Source: a virus
DNA length: 25,975 bases
Strand: one strand, 5' to 3'
Virus record (IMG/VR): IMGVR_UViG_3300025141_000643
Span: 1-25,975 of that record
The first letter of the stretch is position 1. Each line of letters starts with the position of its first letter. The position numbers and the translations under genes were made by a program. A model generated the notes under the pieces. It saw nothing but the letters and a program-made list of their open reading frames with translations. It was not told the DNA's origin and made no database searches. Of this stretch, positions 1-8,466 are shown piece after piece.

Positions 1-3
1 ACT

Positions 4-1140
4 ATGGATAAAAGTACATTCTCTAAAATAGATGAATTTATTGGAACAGGTAATTATATGCTTAATGCATGTTTGAGTGGTTCATTATTTGGAGGTGTTC
101 CTAATAATAGATCAGTTTGCTTTGCTGGACCTTCTGGAACTGGTAAAACATTCTTATTATTAAATGTTGTAAGAGAAGCACAAGCAAAAGGTTATCAAAT
201 TATATTTTATGATTCAGAAACTGCTGTAGATATTGATATGATAGAAAAATTTGGAATAGATCCAAAGAAGTTTAGATATGAACCATGTAATACAGTTCAA
301 GAATTTAGAACCTCTATAACTAATCTTGTTAAGATCATAAGTGAACAAAAAAGAAAAGGTTTAGATGTTCCAAAAGTTATGGTTTGCTTAGATTCTTTAG
401 GTAATCTTGCTTCACAAAAAGAAATTGATGATGCAATGAGTGGAAGCGATAAAGCCGATATGACGAGAGCAAAAACTATCAAATCATTATTTAGAATACT
501 CGGAACTCAATTAGCTGAATGTAAAATTCCATTTGTATTCACTAATCATACCTATTCCGGCCAATCTTTTATCCCTATTGTTACGGCTGGTGGTGGTACT
601 GGTCCTGAATATTTCGCATCTATAATACTATTTCTCAGGAAAGCTCAATTAAAAGAAGGACAAGAAAAAGCTGGTATTGTGGTGACTGCGACTCCTAATA
701 AAAATAGATTTGCTAAACCAACTCCAGTAAAATTCATAATTCATTTTGATAAAGGAATGAATCAATATATTGGATTAGAAAAATATATTTCATGGGAAAC
801 TTGTGGAATTGAAAAGGGAGAAATTCATAATCAAAAAGGTTATGATAAATGGAAAGATGGAGATAAAAAAGGATATGATTTAGAAAAGTATTCATGGAAA
901 GATACCGAAGATAATGATTGGTATTTTTGGCCAAAACCTACTGCTCGAAAATTTGTTTCAAAAGATCTTTGCCAAACTATAGACGTTCAACAATTATTTT
1001 CAAATATAGGATTACCACTTCATCTTCTTAAACAAATGGATGAGATGGTAATAAAACCAGATTTTTCTTATGGTGTAAATGAAAATGTTGTTGATGAATT
1101 AGAATCAATAATCCAATCAAATGATGAAGACAAAGAATAA
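4..1140 (+). CDS. uvsX: UvsX-like RecA-family recombinase
   Basis: Strand-exchange ATPase of T4-type replication and repair: it coats ssDNA (with UvsY and gp32 in T4) and drives homologous pairing for recombination-dependent replication. Seen: Walker A GPSGTGKT at about residues 42-49, Walker B-type VMVCLDSLGN near 125-134, then the UvsX-typical stretch DMTRAKTIKSLFRI and the L2-like GGGTGP loop. T4 UvsX has the same DSLGNLAS and MTRAKTxKSLFRI blocks. The C-terminus is acidic (ends DEDKE), as in T4. The listed ATG at position 4 gives 378 residues, but the frame is open to the left edge. The T4 protein has roughly 20 more N-terminal residues before the block matching SKIDEF, so the true start may lie outside the window. 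First gene of a tight replication operon; its 3' end overlaps the next start by 20 bases. Confidence 0.93.
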   Translation: MDKSTFSKIDEFIGTGNYMLNACLSGSLFGGVPNNRSVCFAGPSGTGKTFLLLNVVREAQAKGYQIIFYDSETAVDIDMIEKFGIDPKKFRYEPCNTVQEFRTSITNLVKIISEQKRKGLDVPKVMVCLDSLGNLASQKEIDDAMSGSDKADMTRAKTIKSLFRILGTQLAECKIPFVFTNHTYSGQSFIPIVTAGGGTGPEYFASIILFLRKAQLKEGQEKAGIVVTATPNKNRFAKPTPVKFIIHFDKGMNQYIGLEKYISWETCGIEKGEIHNQKGYDKWKDGDKKGYDLEKYSWKDTEDNDWYFWPKPTARKFVSKDLCQTIDVQQLFSNIGLPLHLLKQMDEMVIKPDFSYGVNENVVDELESIIQSNDEDKE

Positions 1141-1438
1141 TTTTAAAATAAAATATATTATTGGTACATATAAAGATGATCCAAATTACCCAAGTAAAGA
1201 AGATTTATTTGCTGTAGCTGATATGTGGTATTATTTAGATGGTGGAAAAAATTGGATCCATGATTACCGAGGTCTTCCAGACCAAGGGGAAACTATTTTC
1301 ACTATAGAAAAGTTATTAGATGCTGGATTACCTAAAAGAAAAACCATGAATTTACTTTCCGAATTAATCGAACGTGGTGATATTGGAGTTGCAAAAGAAA
1401 CTAAACACACAATATACCATATAATAAATAAAAGATAA
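1121..1438 (+). CDS. small unknown protein between uvsX and helicase
   Basis: A 105-residue protein I do not recognise. The start is an ATGATG inside the end of uvsX (20-base overlap), and the stop is two bases before the helicase start, so it is translationally embedded in the replication operon. The sequence is mixed-charge. An N-terminal aromatic-rich half (WYYLDGG, WIHDYRG) is followed by helical segments (IEKLLDAGLPKRKTMNLLSELIERGDI) that look like a winged-helix or HTH-type fold, with a beta-hairpin-like basic tail. In T4 the slot between uvsX and gene 41 holds gene 40, but I see no hydrophobic segment or sequence resemblance to gp40. Position would also suit a helicase-loading or recombination accessory protein; that is inference from context only. 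Confidence 0.75.
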   Translation: MMKTKNNFKIKYIIGTYKDDPNYPSKEDLFAVADMWYYLDGGKNWIHDYRGLPDQGETIFTIEKLLDAGLPKRKTMNLLSELIERGDIGVAKETKHTIYHIINKR

Positions 1439-1440
1439 TT

Positions 1441-2742
1441 ATGTTAGATATTGTTGAGTTCGAAAAGGTATTTTATTTGTATACATTAGAAAATCCAAAA
1501 TACTTTAAGTCCATAAAACCAGAATTTTTTGATAATGATGATTTAGGACTACTCTTCAAAGTGTCTAAAGTGTTTCATGAGAGATTCAATGAAGCACCTT
1601 CAAAAGATCAAATAAAACTTTTAACCAAACAAAAACAATTCAAAGATAAAATAACCGAATCATTAGTTGATTTAATATTCGATCAAAATATGAAATCATA
1701 TGATGATGAATGGGTTAATGAAACTACCGAAGCTTGGATCTTATGGAAAAATTTAGATAAGACTATTATTGATACAATTGAATATGTAAAAACTGTTAAG
1801 GTCACTCCACAAAATATCAAGGAAATTGTTTCTAAAACTAAAGGACTTTTTGTTGAACGTAATTCTATTGTTTTTGATGAATCTTTAGGACTTAACTTTT
1901 TTGATCCAGTTTCCCATAAAATTGCAAGTGAAAATAAAATAACATCATCACATAAGTGGGTGGATATGAGAAGTTCTGGTGGATATTCATTAAAGACTTT
2001 AATTGTTTATGCTGGAGAACAAAATATTGGAAAATCTATTTGGTTAGCAAATGATGCTGTAAAATATATTAGAGATGGTCATGATGTGGCTTTCATATCT
2101 GCTGAAATGGCAGAAGGAGATGTTATTCAAAGAATAGGTGCAAATATGTTAAATGTGCCAATGTCTAAATATGAAAAGTTTGCAAAAGATCCTAAAAAAT
2201 TACAAAAGAAACTTGCTTCTTTATCCGGATCTATTATACCTCCTGGTAATTTATATGTTAAAGAATTCCCAACATCACAAGCAACTGTGAATGATTTGGA
2301 GAGTTATTTAAAGTCTTTGGAAGATTCGAAAGGAATAAAATTAAAAGTAATCATTGTTGATTATATAAATATCTTATCAAACCAAAGGAATCCAAATACA
2401 GAAAATACTTATATGAAGATCAAACAGATCGCCGAAGATCTTCGTGCAATGGCACAACGAAACGAATGGATAGTAATCACTGGTACACAAATCAATCGTA
2501 GTGGTTATGATTCATCAGAAATAAATATGGGAAATATAGCCGAATCGGCAGGGCTTTCTCATACAGCAGATATGATGTACGGTATCATTCAAGACTCCTC
2601 AATGCATTTGAATAATGAATATTGGCTTAAGATTCTTAAGATCAGAAAAGGATCCGGGAAGAATAGTAAATGTCGATATACAATTAATTATGATTATATG
2701 CGTTTAGAAGAAACAGATGAAATAGTAAATTCATTAACTTAA
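1441..2742 (+). CDS. 41: gp41-like replicative DNA helicase (DnaB family)
   Basis: Hexameric 5'-3' replicative helicase of the phage replisome, the partner of a primase not present in this window. The protein has 433 residues (T4 gp41 is 475). The N-terminal helical region covers residues 1 to about 165. The RecA-like motor follows, with Walker A GEQNIGKS at 192-199, a conserved Glu in ISAEMAEGD (motif H1a), Walker B VIIVDYIN at 303-310, motif H3 TGTQINR at 347-353 and the probable arginine finger in KIRKGSG near 400-406. The Walker A with Asn-Ile in place of the usual Thr-Gly is like the T4 gp41/DnaB phage branch. It starts two bases after the preceding stop without a Shine-Dalgarno, implying coupled translation. 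Confidence 0.93.
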   Translation: MLDIVEFEKVFYLYTLENPKYFKSIKPEFFDNDDLGLLFKVSKVFHERFNEAPSKDQIKLLTKQKQFKDKITESLVDLIFDQNMKSYDDEWVNETTEAWILWKNLDKTIIDTIEYVKTVKVTPQNIKEIVSKTKGLFVERNSIVFDESLGLNFFDPVSHKIASENKITSSHKWVDMRSSGGYSLKTLIVYAGEQNIGKSIWLANDAVKYIRDGHDVAFISAEMAEGDVIQRIGANMLNVPMSKYEKFAKDPKKLQKKLASLSGSIIPPGNLYVKEFPTSQATVNDLESYLKSLEDSKGIKLKVIIVDYINILSNQRNPNTENTYMKIKQIAEDLRAMAQRNEWIVITGTQINRSGYDSSEINMGNIAESAGLSHTADMMYGIIQDSSMHLNNEYWLKILKIRKGSGKNSKCRYTINYDYMRLEETDEIVNSLT

Positions 2743-2756
2743 AAAATACAAAACAA

Positions 2757-3272
2757 ATGAATATATTTAATGATGAAGATGAAAATTTAACAAGTGATGC
2801 CCAAGAAGCACAAAAAGATGATCTAGATAGATTTTCTAGCTTGCAAAATGATAAAATCTTTAATAACTCTTATGAATCTACTGAATATGATACTAGAAAA
2901 ATATCATTTAATGTAGCTCCACAGTATAGTGGAACCAATACTTCACCTGAAGATAGAATCGAATTAGATATGGCATGGACAGTAGTCTCCGAAATACTTG
3001 ACCATAGTAAATTTAAAAATTTAAACAGAGCCGATAAAGAAGGAAACTATAAAAAATTAAATAAATTACAAATCAATGAAGTATATTCTTTTATTGTTAT
3101 GCAATTACCTGAATTTCCTAGAATACAACTTTTTTCAGTTGTGCAAGAATACTTCGATGTGAACTCTAATAAATTCTATGATTCTCTTTCTAATACATTT
3201 AAAAAGGAATTAATTGAAGAATTACGAAAGGTTGGTTATATGAGAGAAAAAACCAGTGGACCTTTATTTTAA
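2757..3272 (+). CDS. unknown protein in replication operon
   Basis: A 171-residue protein of unknown function. The first ~65 residues are acidic, polar and probably disordered (NIFNDEDENLTSD...). Residues ~66-160 are predicted to be helical and compact (AWTVVSEILDHSKF, KLQINEVYSFIVMQL, FDVNSNKFYDSLS, KKELIEELRKVGY). The tail ends in GPLF, and a disordered linker before a short hydrophobic end is a common shape for replisome-binding peptides. It lies 14 bases after the helicase and 3 bases before gene 47, so it is co-transcribed with both. I cannot assign it to UvsY, gp59 or another T4 accessory protein from sequence. One of those roles is plausible by context only. Confidence 0.75.
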   Translation: MNIFNDEDENLTSDAQEAQKDDLDRFSSLQNDKIFNNSYESTEYDTRKISFNVAPQYSGTNTSPEDRIELDMAWTVVSEILDHSKFKNLNRADKEGNYKKLNKLQINEVYSFIVMQLPEFPRIQLFSVVQEYFDVNSNKFYDSLSNTFKKELIEELRKVGYMREKTSGPLF

Positions 3273-3275
3273 AAT

Positions 3276-4355
3276 ATGTTAGTTAAAAAGAAAACTGCAA
3301 AACGAGTGTGGATTATATCAGATACACACTTTGGTGCAAGGAATAATAGTGTTGAGTGGTTGGAACGAATGATCGCATATTTTGAAGATTATTTTATACC
3401 AATTGTTAAAGAAAACTATAAACCAGGAGATATACTTTTACATTGTGGAGATGTTTATGATAATAGGCAATCGATTAATTTATTAGTCTTACATAAAACA
3501 TTAGATTTATTTGAAAAGTTTTCTAATATATTTGAAGATGGTGTATATGTTATTGCTGGAAATCATGATATTATGAGAAAAAATACTAATGAAATTTCAT
3601 CATTAGATTCTTTAAAATATATTCCAAATGTAAATATCTATAAAGAACCAGTAACTCTTCAAACTAAATACAATGAATGTTTATTAATGCCATGGAGAAA
3701 ATCTGAGAATGATGAACGTTTAGCTATAGCAGGAAGTGATGCAGAATATTTATTTTGCCATACCACTATTCATGGGGCTAAAATGGATAAGTATTTCAAA
3801 GCAAGTCATGGAATTCAAGCAAGAGATTGCAAACAATTTAAGAAAGTTTTTACCGGTCATATTCATTTAGCCCAAGAAACAAATAATATAAAATATGTAG
3901 GTAATCCTTACCAAATGACTAGATCGGATGCTAATAATACAAAAGGTTTTTGGTGTATTGATTTATCAAATGGTGATGAACATTTTTATGAAAATACATA
4001 TTCTTCTAAATTTGTTAAAATCTATGTTAATAAAGCATTAGAACATACATTAGGAGATATTCTAAAAGTTTCTGAAAACAATTTTGTTGATGTATATGTT
4101 CCAAATGATTACTTAATGAAATATCAAGTAACATCCTTAATTGATGAAATTAGCAAAGTTTCTAAACGCTTAGATGTTATCCCATTTGAAATAGATGAGA
4201 ATCTAAATATAGAAGAATATGATTTAGATTATGATAAAACTTTAGATACATATAATCTTTGTGAAAAATATGTAGATGGAATGACATTAGACAAGAAAAC
4301 AAAAACAAATATATTACGAACATTAAAAAAGGCTTATTTAGAAGCTATAAAATAA
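3276..4355 (+). CDS. 47: gp47-like SbcD/Mre11-type nuclease subunit
   Basis: Nuclease subunit of the gp46/gp47 complex (SbcCD, Mre11-Rad50 family), which resects DNA ends to feed UvsX-dependent recombination and replication. The calcineurin-like metallophosphoesterase signature is complete: DTH in SDTHFG (15-20), GDVYDNR (58-64), GNHD (95-98), a His in CHTTIHG (~161-167) and GHIH (194-197). The 359-residue length is close to T4 gp47 (339). The C-terminal ~110 residues would be the capping and Rad50-binding region. One base separates its stop from the gp46 start, consistent with equimolar expression. The key metal-binding residues are all present, so it should be active. Confidence 0.93.
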   Translation: MLVKKKTAKRVWIISDTHFGARNNSVEWLERMIAYFEDYFIPIVKENYKPGDILLHCGDVYDNRQSINLLVLHKTLDLFEKFSNIFEDGVYVIAGNHDIMRKNTNEISSLDSLKYIPNVNIYKEPVTLQTKYNECLLMPWRKSENDERLAIAGSDAEYLFCHTTIHGAKMDKYFKASHGIQARDCKQFKKVFTGHIHLAQETNNIKYVGNPYQMTRSDANNTKGFWCIDLSNGDEHFYENTYSSKFVKIYVNKALEHTLGDILKVSENNFVDVYVPNDYLMKYQVTSLIDEISKVSKRLDVIPFEIDENLNIEEYDLDYDKTLDTYNLCEKYVDGMTLDKKTKTNILRTLKKAYLEAIK

Positions 4356-4356
4356 T

Positions 4357-6024
4357 ATGAAAATACAAAAAGTAGAATGGAAAAACTTTAATGGATATGG
4401 GAATATATCTCAATCCATAGACTTTACAAAAGATGGATTATTATACCTTTTAGTTGGATCAAATGGTGCAGGTAAAAGTACTATTGCTGAGGTCATAACA
4501 TATGGATTATATGGTAAAGTTGAAGGAAAGAGATTAGGTGATTTAGCTAATCGAATAAACCGAGGAATGGAAGTATCTATTCATTTGAATTGTAAAGGTA
4601 AGAATCTTTTAATTAAACGAGGAATTTCTCCAAATTATTTTGAATTATTTATTAACAAAAGACAATATGATCAGGCTGGCCAAAAGAACGTACAAGAATA
4701 TTTAGAAAGCGAATTATACGATATTCCTTACCAAGTCTTCAAAAATATAATCATTCTTTCTGTCAATGATTTCAAATCATTTTTAACAATGTCCAATTCT
4801 GATAAAAGAAATATAGTTGATAGACTATTTGGATTCACTGTTATTAATTCAATGAGAGAAACAATCAGAGAAAAACGACGAGAAGTAAAGGCTTCTATAC
4901 AAACTTTATATGATGAGCTTAATATATTAGATGATTCGATAGTTAGTATAAATGATAAAATAGATTTATTAAAGAAAGAAAAGAAAATTGATCAATCCAA
5001 ATTGATACAAGAATATGAATCTAAATTAAAAAAAATAAACACAAAACACAATGATACATCAGAAAAATTGAAAAAACTCAATAATAAATATATTGATTTA
5101 CAAAAAATAGTTCAAGAGAAATCATCTGATGAATCAACTTTAGTCACTAATTTAAAAGATATTAAAAAACGGTTAGATTTATTTGAAAATGAATGTTGTC
5201 CAACTTGTGGAGGAGATCTACAAACAGAAGAACATACACATATCAAAGAAAAACTAATCAAATCTGCGGTTAACTCAAAAGGCAAATTAAAAACAATTAG
5301 AGAGGATTTAGGTAAAGCAAATGATTCACTTTCAAAGTGTGATGGATTTGTCAAATCATGTAAGGATTCAATTACACGGTTAGATACATTAATCGGTCAA
5401 TATAAATATGAATTAGATCAAACAGTAGCAAAATCTGAAAAGAAAGACTTTCAATATTTAAAACAATTAATTGTAGAAAATTCAGATACACAAAAATCTA
5501 AATCTAATTCTAAATATAAAGAAGAAAAGAATGACAAATTCTTAGAAGTTGTGGAATCTATATTAGGTGAAGATGGTATTAAGAATCTTGCATTGAAAAC
5601 TATTTTACCTCCATTAAATGCCTCAATCGATTCAATGGTAAAGCAAATGCATATTCCTCATAGAATTCGTTTTGATGAAAAATTTGATTGCAAAATAACA
5701 TCATTAGGAGAAGAGATTAATCCTAAAACAATGAGTACTGGAGAAAGAAAAAAATCAGATTTTATCATAATAATAGCTATGATCAAATTATTAAAAATTA
5801 GATACCCAAGTATTAATTTGCTTTTCTTAGATGAAATATTTTCCTCGATTGATGGATCTGGAATTCATGAAATTATAGGAATTCTTAAAGATACTATCCA
5901 AGATACAAAACTAAATACATGGGTAATAAACCATTCAGAATTGCCAGTTAACCTTTTTGATATTAAAGCAGAAGCCTATAAAGAAGGTGGCTTTTCTAAA
6001 TTAGAATTAGAAACAATTTCCTAA
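4357..6024 (+). CDS. 46: gp46-like SbcC/Rad50-type ATPase subunit
   Basis: SMC-like ATPase partner of gp47. Seen: Walker A GSNGAGKS at 34-41; a long coiled coil from about 165 to 400 interrupted at its apex by the zinc-hook CPTC (281-284); the ABC signature STGERKKSD at 460-468; and Walker B LLFLDEIFSSID at 488-499. The 555-residue length matches T4 gp46 (560). Two hooks would dimerise through a shared zinc ion. It is the last gene of the leftmost operon. The stop is followed by a late-promoter-like element and the gp15-like gene, marking the shift from replication to structural genes. Confidence 0.94.
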   Translation: MKIQKVEWKNFNGYGNISQSIDFTKDGLLYLLVGSNGAGKSTIAEVITYGLYGKVEGKRLGDLANRINRGMEVSIHLNCKGKNLLIKRGISPNYFELFINKRQYDQAGQKNVQEYLESELYDIPYQVFKNIIILSVNDFKSFLTMSNSDKRNIVDRLFGFTVINSMRETIREKRREVKASIQTLYDELNILDDSIVSINDKIDLLKKEKKIDQSKLIQEYESKLKKINTKHNDTSEKLKKLNNKYIDLQKIVQEKSSDESTLVTNLKDIKKRLDLFENECCPTCGGDLQTEEHTHIKEKLIKSAVNSKGKLKTIREDLGKANDSLSKCDGFVKSCKDSITRLDTLIGQYKYELDQTVAKSEKKDFQYLKQLIVENSDTQKSKSNSKYKEEKNDKFLEVVESILGEDGIKNLALKTILPPLNASIDSMVKQMHIPHRIRFDEKFDCKITSLGEEINPKTMSTGERKKSDFIIIIAMIKLLKIRYPSINLLFLDEIFSSIDGSGIHEIIGILKDTIQDTKLNTWVINHSELPVNLFDIKAEAYKEGGFSKLELETIS

Positions 6025-6025
6025 G

Positions 6026-6040
6026 GATATATAATTAAAC
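6026..6040 (+). promoter_or_regulatory. candidate late promoter before gp15-like gene
   Basis: The sequence gatatataattaaac lies 11-25 bases before the ATG at 6051. Its first 14 bases are identical to the element at 8427-8440, before a different gene. It resembles the T4 late consensus TATAAATA used by gp55-RNA polymerase. The call rests on this exact recurrence and on location at the start of the structural region; the transcription start is not known. Confidence 0.5.
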
Positions 6041-6050
6041 ATTTTTCTAT

Positions 6051-6983
6051 ATGAGTCAATTATATGATTTAGAATTTAATAAAGACGATGTTGTTATTAG
6101 AAACATCCTTATTGGAGTTCTAGCAACATTAAATAATCGTATGTATTGGTATAATCAGATTAGTGAAACTGAGAAGAGGAAAATACCAGTCCCATTTTAT
6201 TTTAGTACAACTGGTGATGAAAGATTCTTAATGGATTGTTTCATGAATAATGTTGCATATGAAGATCCAACATTACCAAGCGGTAAAGCTGAGGGTGTAT
6301 ACAATAAAATTCCTAGAGGAATATTACAATTAGATGGGGTCAATATAGATGCCGGTTCTTTAACTAATAAATTCGTTAGAGCATTTTATCAAAGAGTTCA
6401 AGATGATGGTACATTAAAAACTTTTAATTCCGAAGTCTTTATGGTTCCTTTGAAATTACCATTTACTGGTGAAATTTATGTAGATTCTAATTTAGATATT
6501 TTTAAAGCAATTCAAAGATTATTAGAATTATTCTATAAACATCAGGTTTTTCAAGTAGATATAGATGGAACTAGAATTCCAGCAGTTGCACATATGCCTG
6601 AAGACTATCAAAAAGAAAGGCCAATTGAATATTCATTCCAAGATAAAAAAGTTTGGAAAGTTACATTTGCTATAGAAGTTGATACCTTTATGCCAATCTT
6701 TAAAAATGAAGATAATGGCTTTATTGGTCCTGCAAATACTGAAATGTTTGCTGGAAACATTATTGAAAGTTGGCAAAATGGAATGAATATCGGAGCTCCG
6801 GGTGGAGGTGGTATTGGAAGTATTGATCCTTATACTGGTGCACCAGGTGGTAATGAATATAATGCCAATAAACAATGGCAAAAAGTTAACGCTAGATTTA
6901 ATAATGGAAATGATGCTTGGCCAAACGATCCATCTGGTTTTGCTCATCCTTTACCTCCTGATGGTGGCGCTACGAGCGAGTAG
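6051..6983 (+). CDS. 15: gp15-like tail sheath stabiliser / terminator
   Basis: Probable homologue of T4 gp15, the hexameric protein capping the contracted-tail sheath and tube at the neck. The 310 residues follow the same order of blocks as T4 gp15 (272 aa). These are an N-terminal helix with IRNILIGVLATLNN (T4 FRRYATLMGDLFSN), KRKIPVPFYFSTTGDERFLM (T4 KFIRVPITYASKEHFMM), a PRGILQLDG strand (T4 PRINLHLVD), a helix LDIFKAIQRLLELF, and the C-terminal strand KVTFAIEVDTFMPIF (T4 WSLTFEVNGWMYPP). This comparison was made by eye. The last ~65 residues are Gly/Pro/Asn-rich and probably disordered, as is the T4 tail end. Next to the gp46 gene rather than genes 13, 14 and 16, so gene order differs from T4. 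Confidence 0.65.
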   Translation: MSQLYDLEFNKDDVVIRNILIGVLATLNNRMYWYNQISETEKRKIPVPFYFSTTGDERFLMDCFMNNVAYEDPTLPSGKAEGVYNKIPRGILQLDGVNIDAGSLTNKFVRAFYQRVQDDGTLKTFNSEVFMVPLKLPFTGEIYVDSNLDIFKAIQRLLELFYKHQVFQVDIDGTRIPAVAHMPEDYQKERPIEYSFQDKKVWKVTFAIEVDTFMPIFKNEDNGFIGPANTEMFAGNIIESWQNGMNIGAPGGGGIGSIDPYTGAPGGNEYNANKQWQKVNARFNNGNDAWPNDPSGFAHPLPPDGGATSE

Positions 6984-7003
6984 TAATTAAATGTTGGTAC
7001 AGA

Positions 7004-7020
7004 GATAAATATATAAACAA
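7004..7020 (+). promoter_or_regulatory. candidate late promoter before acidic core-like gene
   Basis: The sequence gataaatatataaacaa ends 15 bases before the ATG at 7036, in the only sizeable gap between the gp15-like gene and the next one. It contains the ATATAAA core shared with the elements before the portal and gp55 genes. A late-promoter role is inferred from that similarity and position. Confidence 0.45.
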
Positions 7021-7035
7021 AATAAAAACACAATA

Positions 7036-8394
7036 ATGGCTAAATTAAAAAATTTCGATGAGTTTTGTAACGAAAGCTTAATCTTAAGTAGCGAATACAA
7101 TTATTATGGGCCAGGTTCTTTGGTTCCTATGATTAAACAATTAGTTAGAGAAGGTAAAGATTCTTCTATCATTCGGTCATATTTAACATCCCTTGGAGTT
7201 GAGGCTTGGAGGATAGATAAAGCAATGTCTGAATTTGAAGTTGCATTTGGTGGTGAAAAGAGAGTTAATGAATCAATTAATGAAGCAAAAGCTACATTTG
7301 AAGAAACCGCTAATAAATTCTTAAGTGAATTAAATGAAGAAGATCAACCTAAAAAAGCAACATTTGAAGATGCTGCTAATGCATTTTTATTAGATCTTCC
7401 TGGTTCTGATGAGGTTACTGAAAAACTAAATAAAGAAACTCTTCAAGTTGAAGAAGGTGATGGTGAAGATATTGATGATATGATCGATGATCTTGAAGAT
7501 GGAGATGAGGATGAATACCAAGGTCCTGATGATGATGCTCCAAAAGATGGAGATGAAGAGAAAATAAAAGATAGCGATAATGCATCTCCAAAAGATAAAT
7601 TAGAACAAGCTGCTAAAGAACTTGCTAAAGATTCTAAGAAATTAGAAAAGATTAAAAAGATATTAGGTGAAGCTGATTCAATTACAGTTGATGATGATGG
7701 TGAAGAGGTTAAAGATAAGGAAGGTATTGAAGATGCTAAAACTGGTGATGAGATCGAAGTTGAAGAAACATTTGGAGGAGATATTCCAAAAGATGGAGCT
7801 AAATCACATAGTGATCATCAATCAAAGCAAAAGAAATTAACTGAAGCACTTAACGAAGAAAATCTAAAAGATTATCTCTTAAAAGATATAAAACCCGACA
7901 AGGAATTCTACACGACAGTAGAAGATATAGCCAAAGGATGGAAAGTTGATATAAATGAATGCTATCTATTTTCTAGTGAGGCAAGTACTCCTGCAGAATT
8001 TGGCCAAGTAACAATACTGTATGATAAAGTTGCAAGTGGCCGCGGAAAATGGGAGAAGAATGATTATTGGAATTGGAGTGATAAGCTTTTAGTTGGACAA
8101 GATCTAACAGGAGAGCAGTATTTATTTCATCCAAAATACAAATCAGATCTAACGAAAATAGTTAAGACATGGCCGATAAATGAATCCGTTAATGATACTT
8201 GGAAACCATCACCAGGATTATTCATGCAACCTGCTACTATGATTGCTAAACATATTATGGAAGGTGCTGAATCTTTAGATCAAGCAATTGCAAGATTTGA
8301 TAATCATGCGGAAAAGGTTAAACCACTTTTAGGAAATGCTGATAGACAAAATTTAGAAATGGTTAAACCTTTGCTAGAAAAAAAGCTAGGATAA
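7036..8394 (+). CDS. acidic, probable head-core/virion protein with capsid-targeting-like N-terminus
   Basis: A 452-residue protein I cannot name. The N-terminus MAKLKNFDEFCNE-S resembles the T4 capsid-targeting peptide (MKTYQEFIAE-) that gp21 removes. Further (I/V/L)NE-(S/A) tetrads occur at RVNES (76-80), SINEA (80-84), ALNEE (~272-276) and PINES (~380-384). Residues 86-99 and 108-121 form an imperfect internal repeat (KATFEETANKFLSEL / KATFEDAANAFLLDL). Residues ~135-250 are extremely Asp/Glu-rich and probably disordered. Residues ~275-380 look globular and Trp/Tyr-rich (WNWSDKLLV, GEQYLFHPKY). A Lys/Leu-rich helical end follows. Scaffold-like composition and protease motifs suggest a prohead core or internal head protein. 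A tail-associated role is possible given the gp15-like neighbour. Confidence 0.7.
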   Translation: MAKLKNFDEFCNESLILSSEYNYYGPGSLVPMIKQLVREGKDSSIIRSYLTSLGVEAWRIDKAMSEFEVAFGGEKRVNESINEAKATFEETANKFLSELNEEDQPKKATFEDAANAFLLDLPGSDEVTEKLNKETLQVEEGDGEDIDDMIDDLEDGDEDEYQGPDDDAPKDGDEEKIKDSDNASPKDKLEQAAKELAKDSKKLEKIKKILGEADSITVDDDGEEVKDKEGIEDAKTGDEIEVEETFGGDIPKDGAKSHSDHQSKQKKLTEALNEENLKDYLLKDIKPDKEFYTTVEDIAKGWKVDINECYLFSSEASTPAEFGQVTILYDKVASGRGKWEKNDYWNWSDKLLVGQDLTGEQYLFHPKYKSDLTKIVKTWPINESVNDTWKPSPGLFMQPATMIAKHIMEGAESLDQAIARFDNHAEKVKPLLGNADRQNLEMVKPLLEKKLG

Positions 8395-8426
8395 TACTTT
8401 ACTACATTATTCAAAATAATGTTGAA

Positions 8427-8440
8427 GATATATAATTAAA
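8427..8440 (+). promoter_or_regulatory. candidate late promoter before 488-aa gene
   Basis: The sequence gatatataattaaa is a perfect 14-base match to the element at 6026-6039 and lies 27-40 bases before the ATG at 8467. This exact recurrence before two unrelated structural-region genes is the best support for a phage-specific late promoter. Confidence 0.55.
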
Positions 8441-8466
8441 TTACTAATAAAAAAAATCGATACAAA

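Noticed and set aside
297-482. Minus-strand open frames at 297-482, 734-934, 5112-5354, 6633-6947, 13070-13294, 18563-18772, 18911-19159, 19612-19821, 19829-20158, 21523-21711 and 23241-23423
   Set aside because: Each lies opposite a well-supported + strand gene, or largely so, and encodes low-complexity or Phe/Ser-rich sequence typical of the complement of A-rich coding DNA; none has a recognisable domain.
1121-1438. Calling the small gene between uvsX and helicase T4 gene 40
   Set aside because: Position matches T4, but there is no hydrophobic segment or sequence likeness to gp40; left as unknown.
6802-6990. A 62-codon + strand frame inside the gp15-like gene
   Set aside because: It is an overlapping frame over the Gly-rich tail; its V/L-rich product is what a shifted GGT/GGA repeat gives. 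No separate leader or motif.
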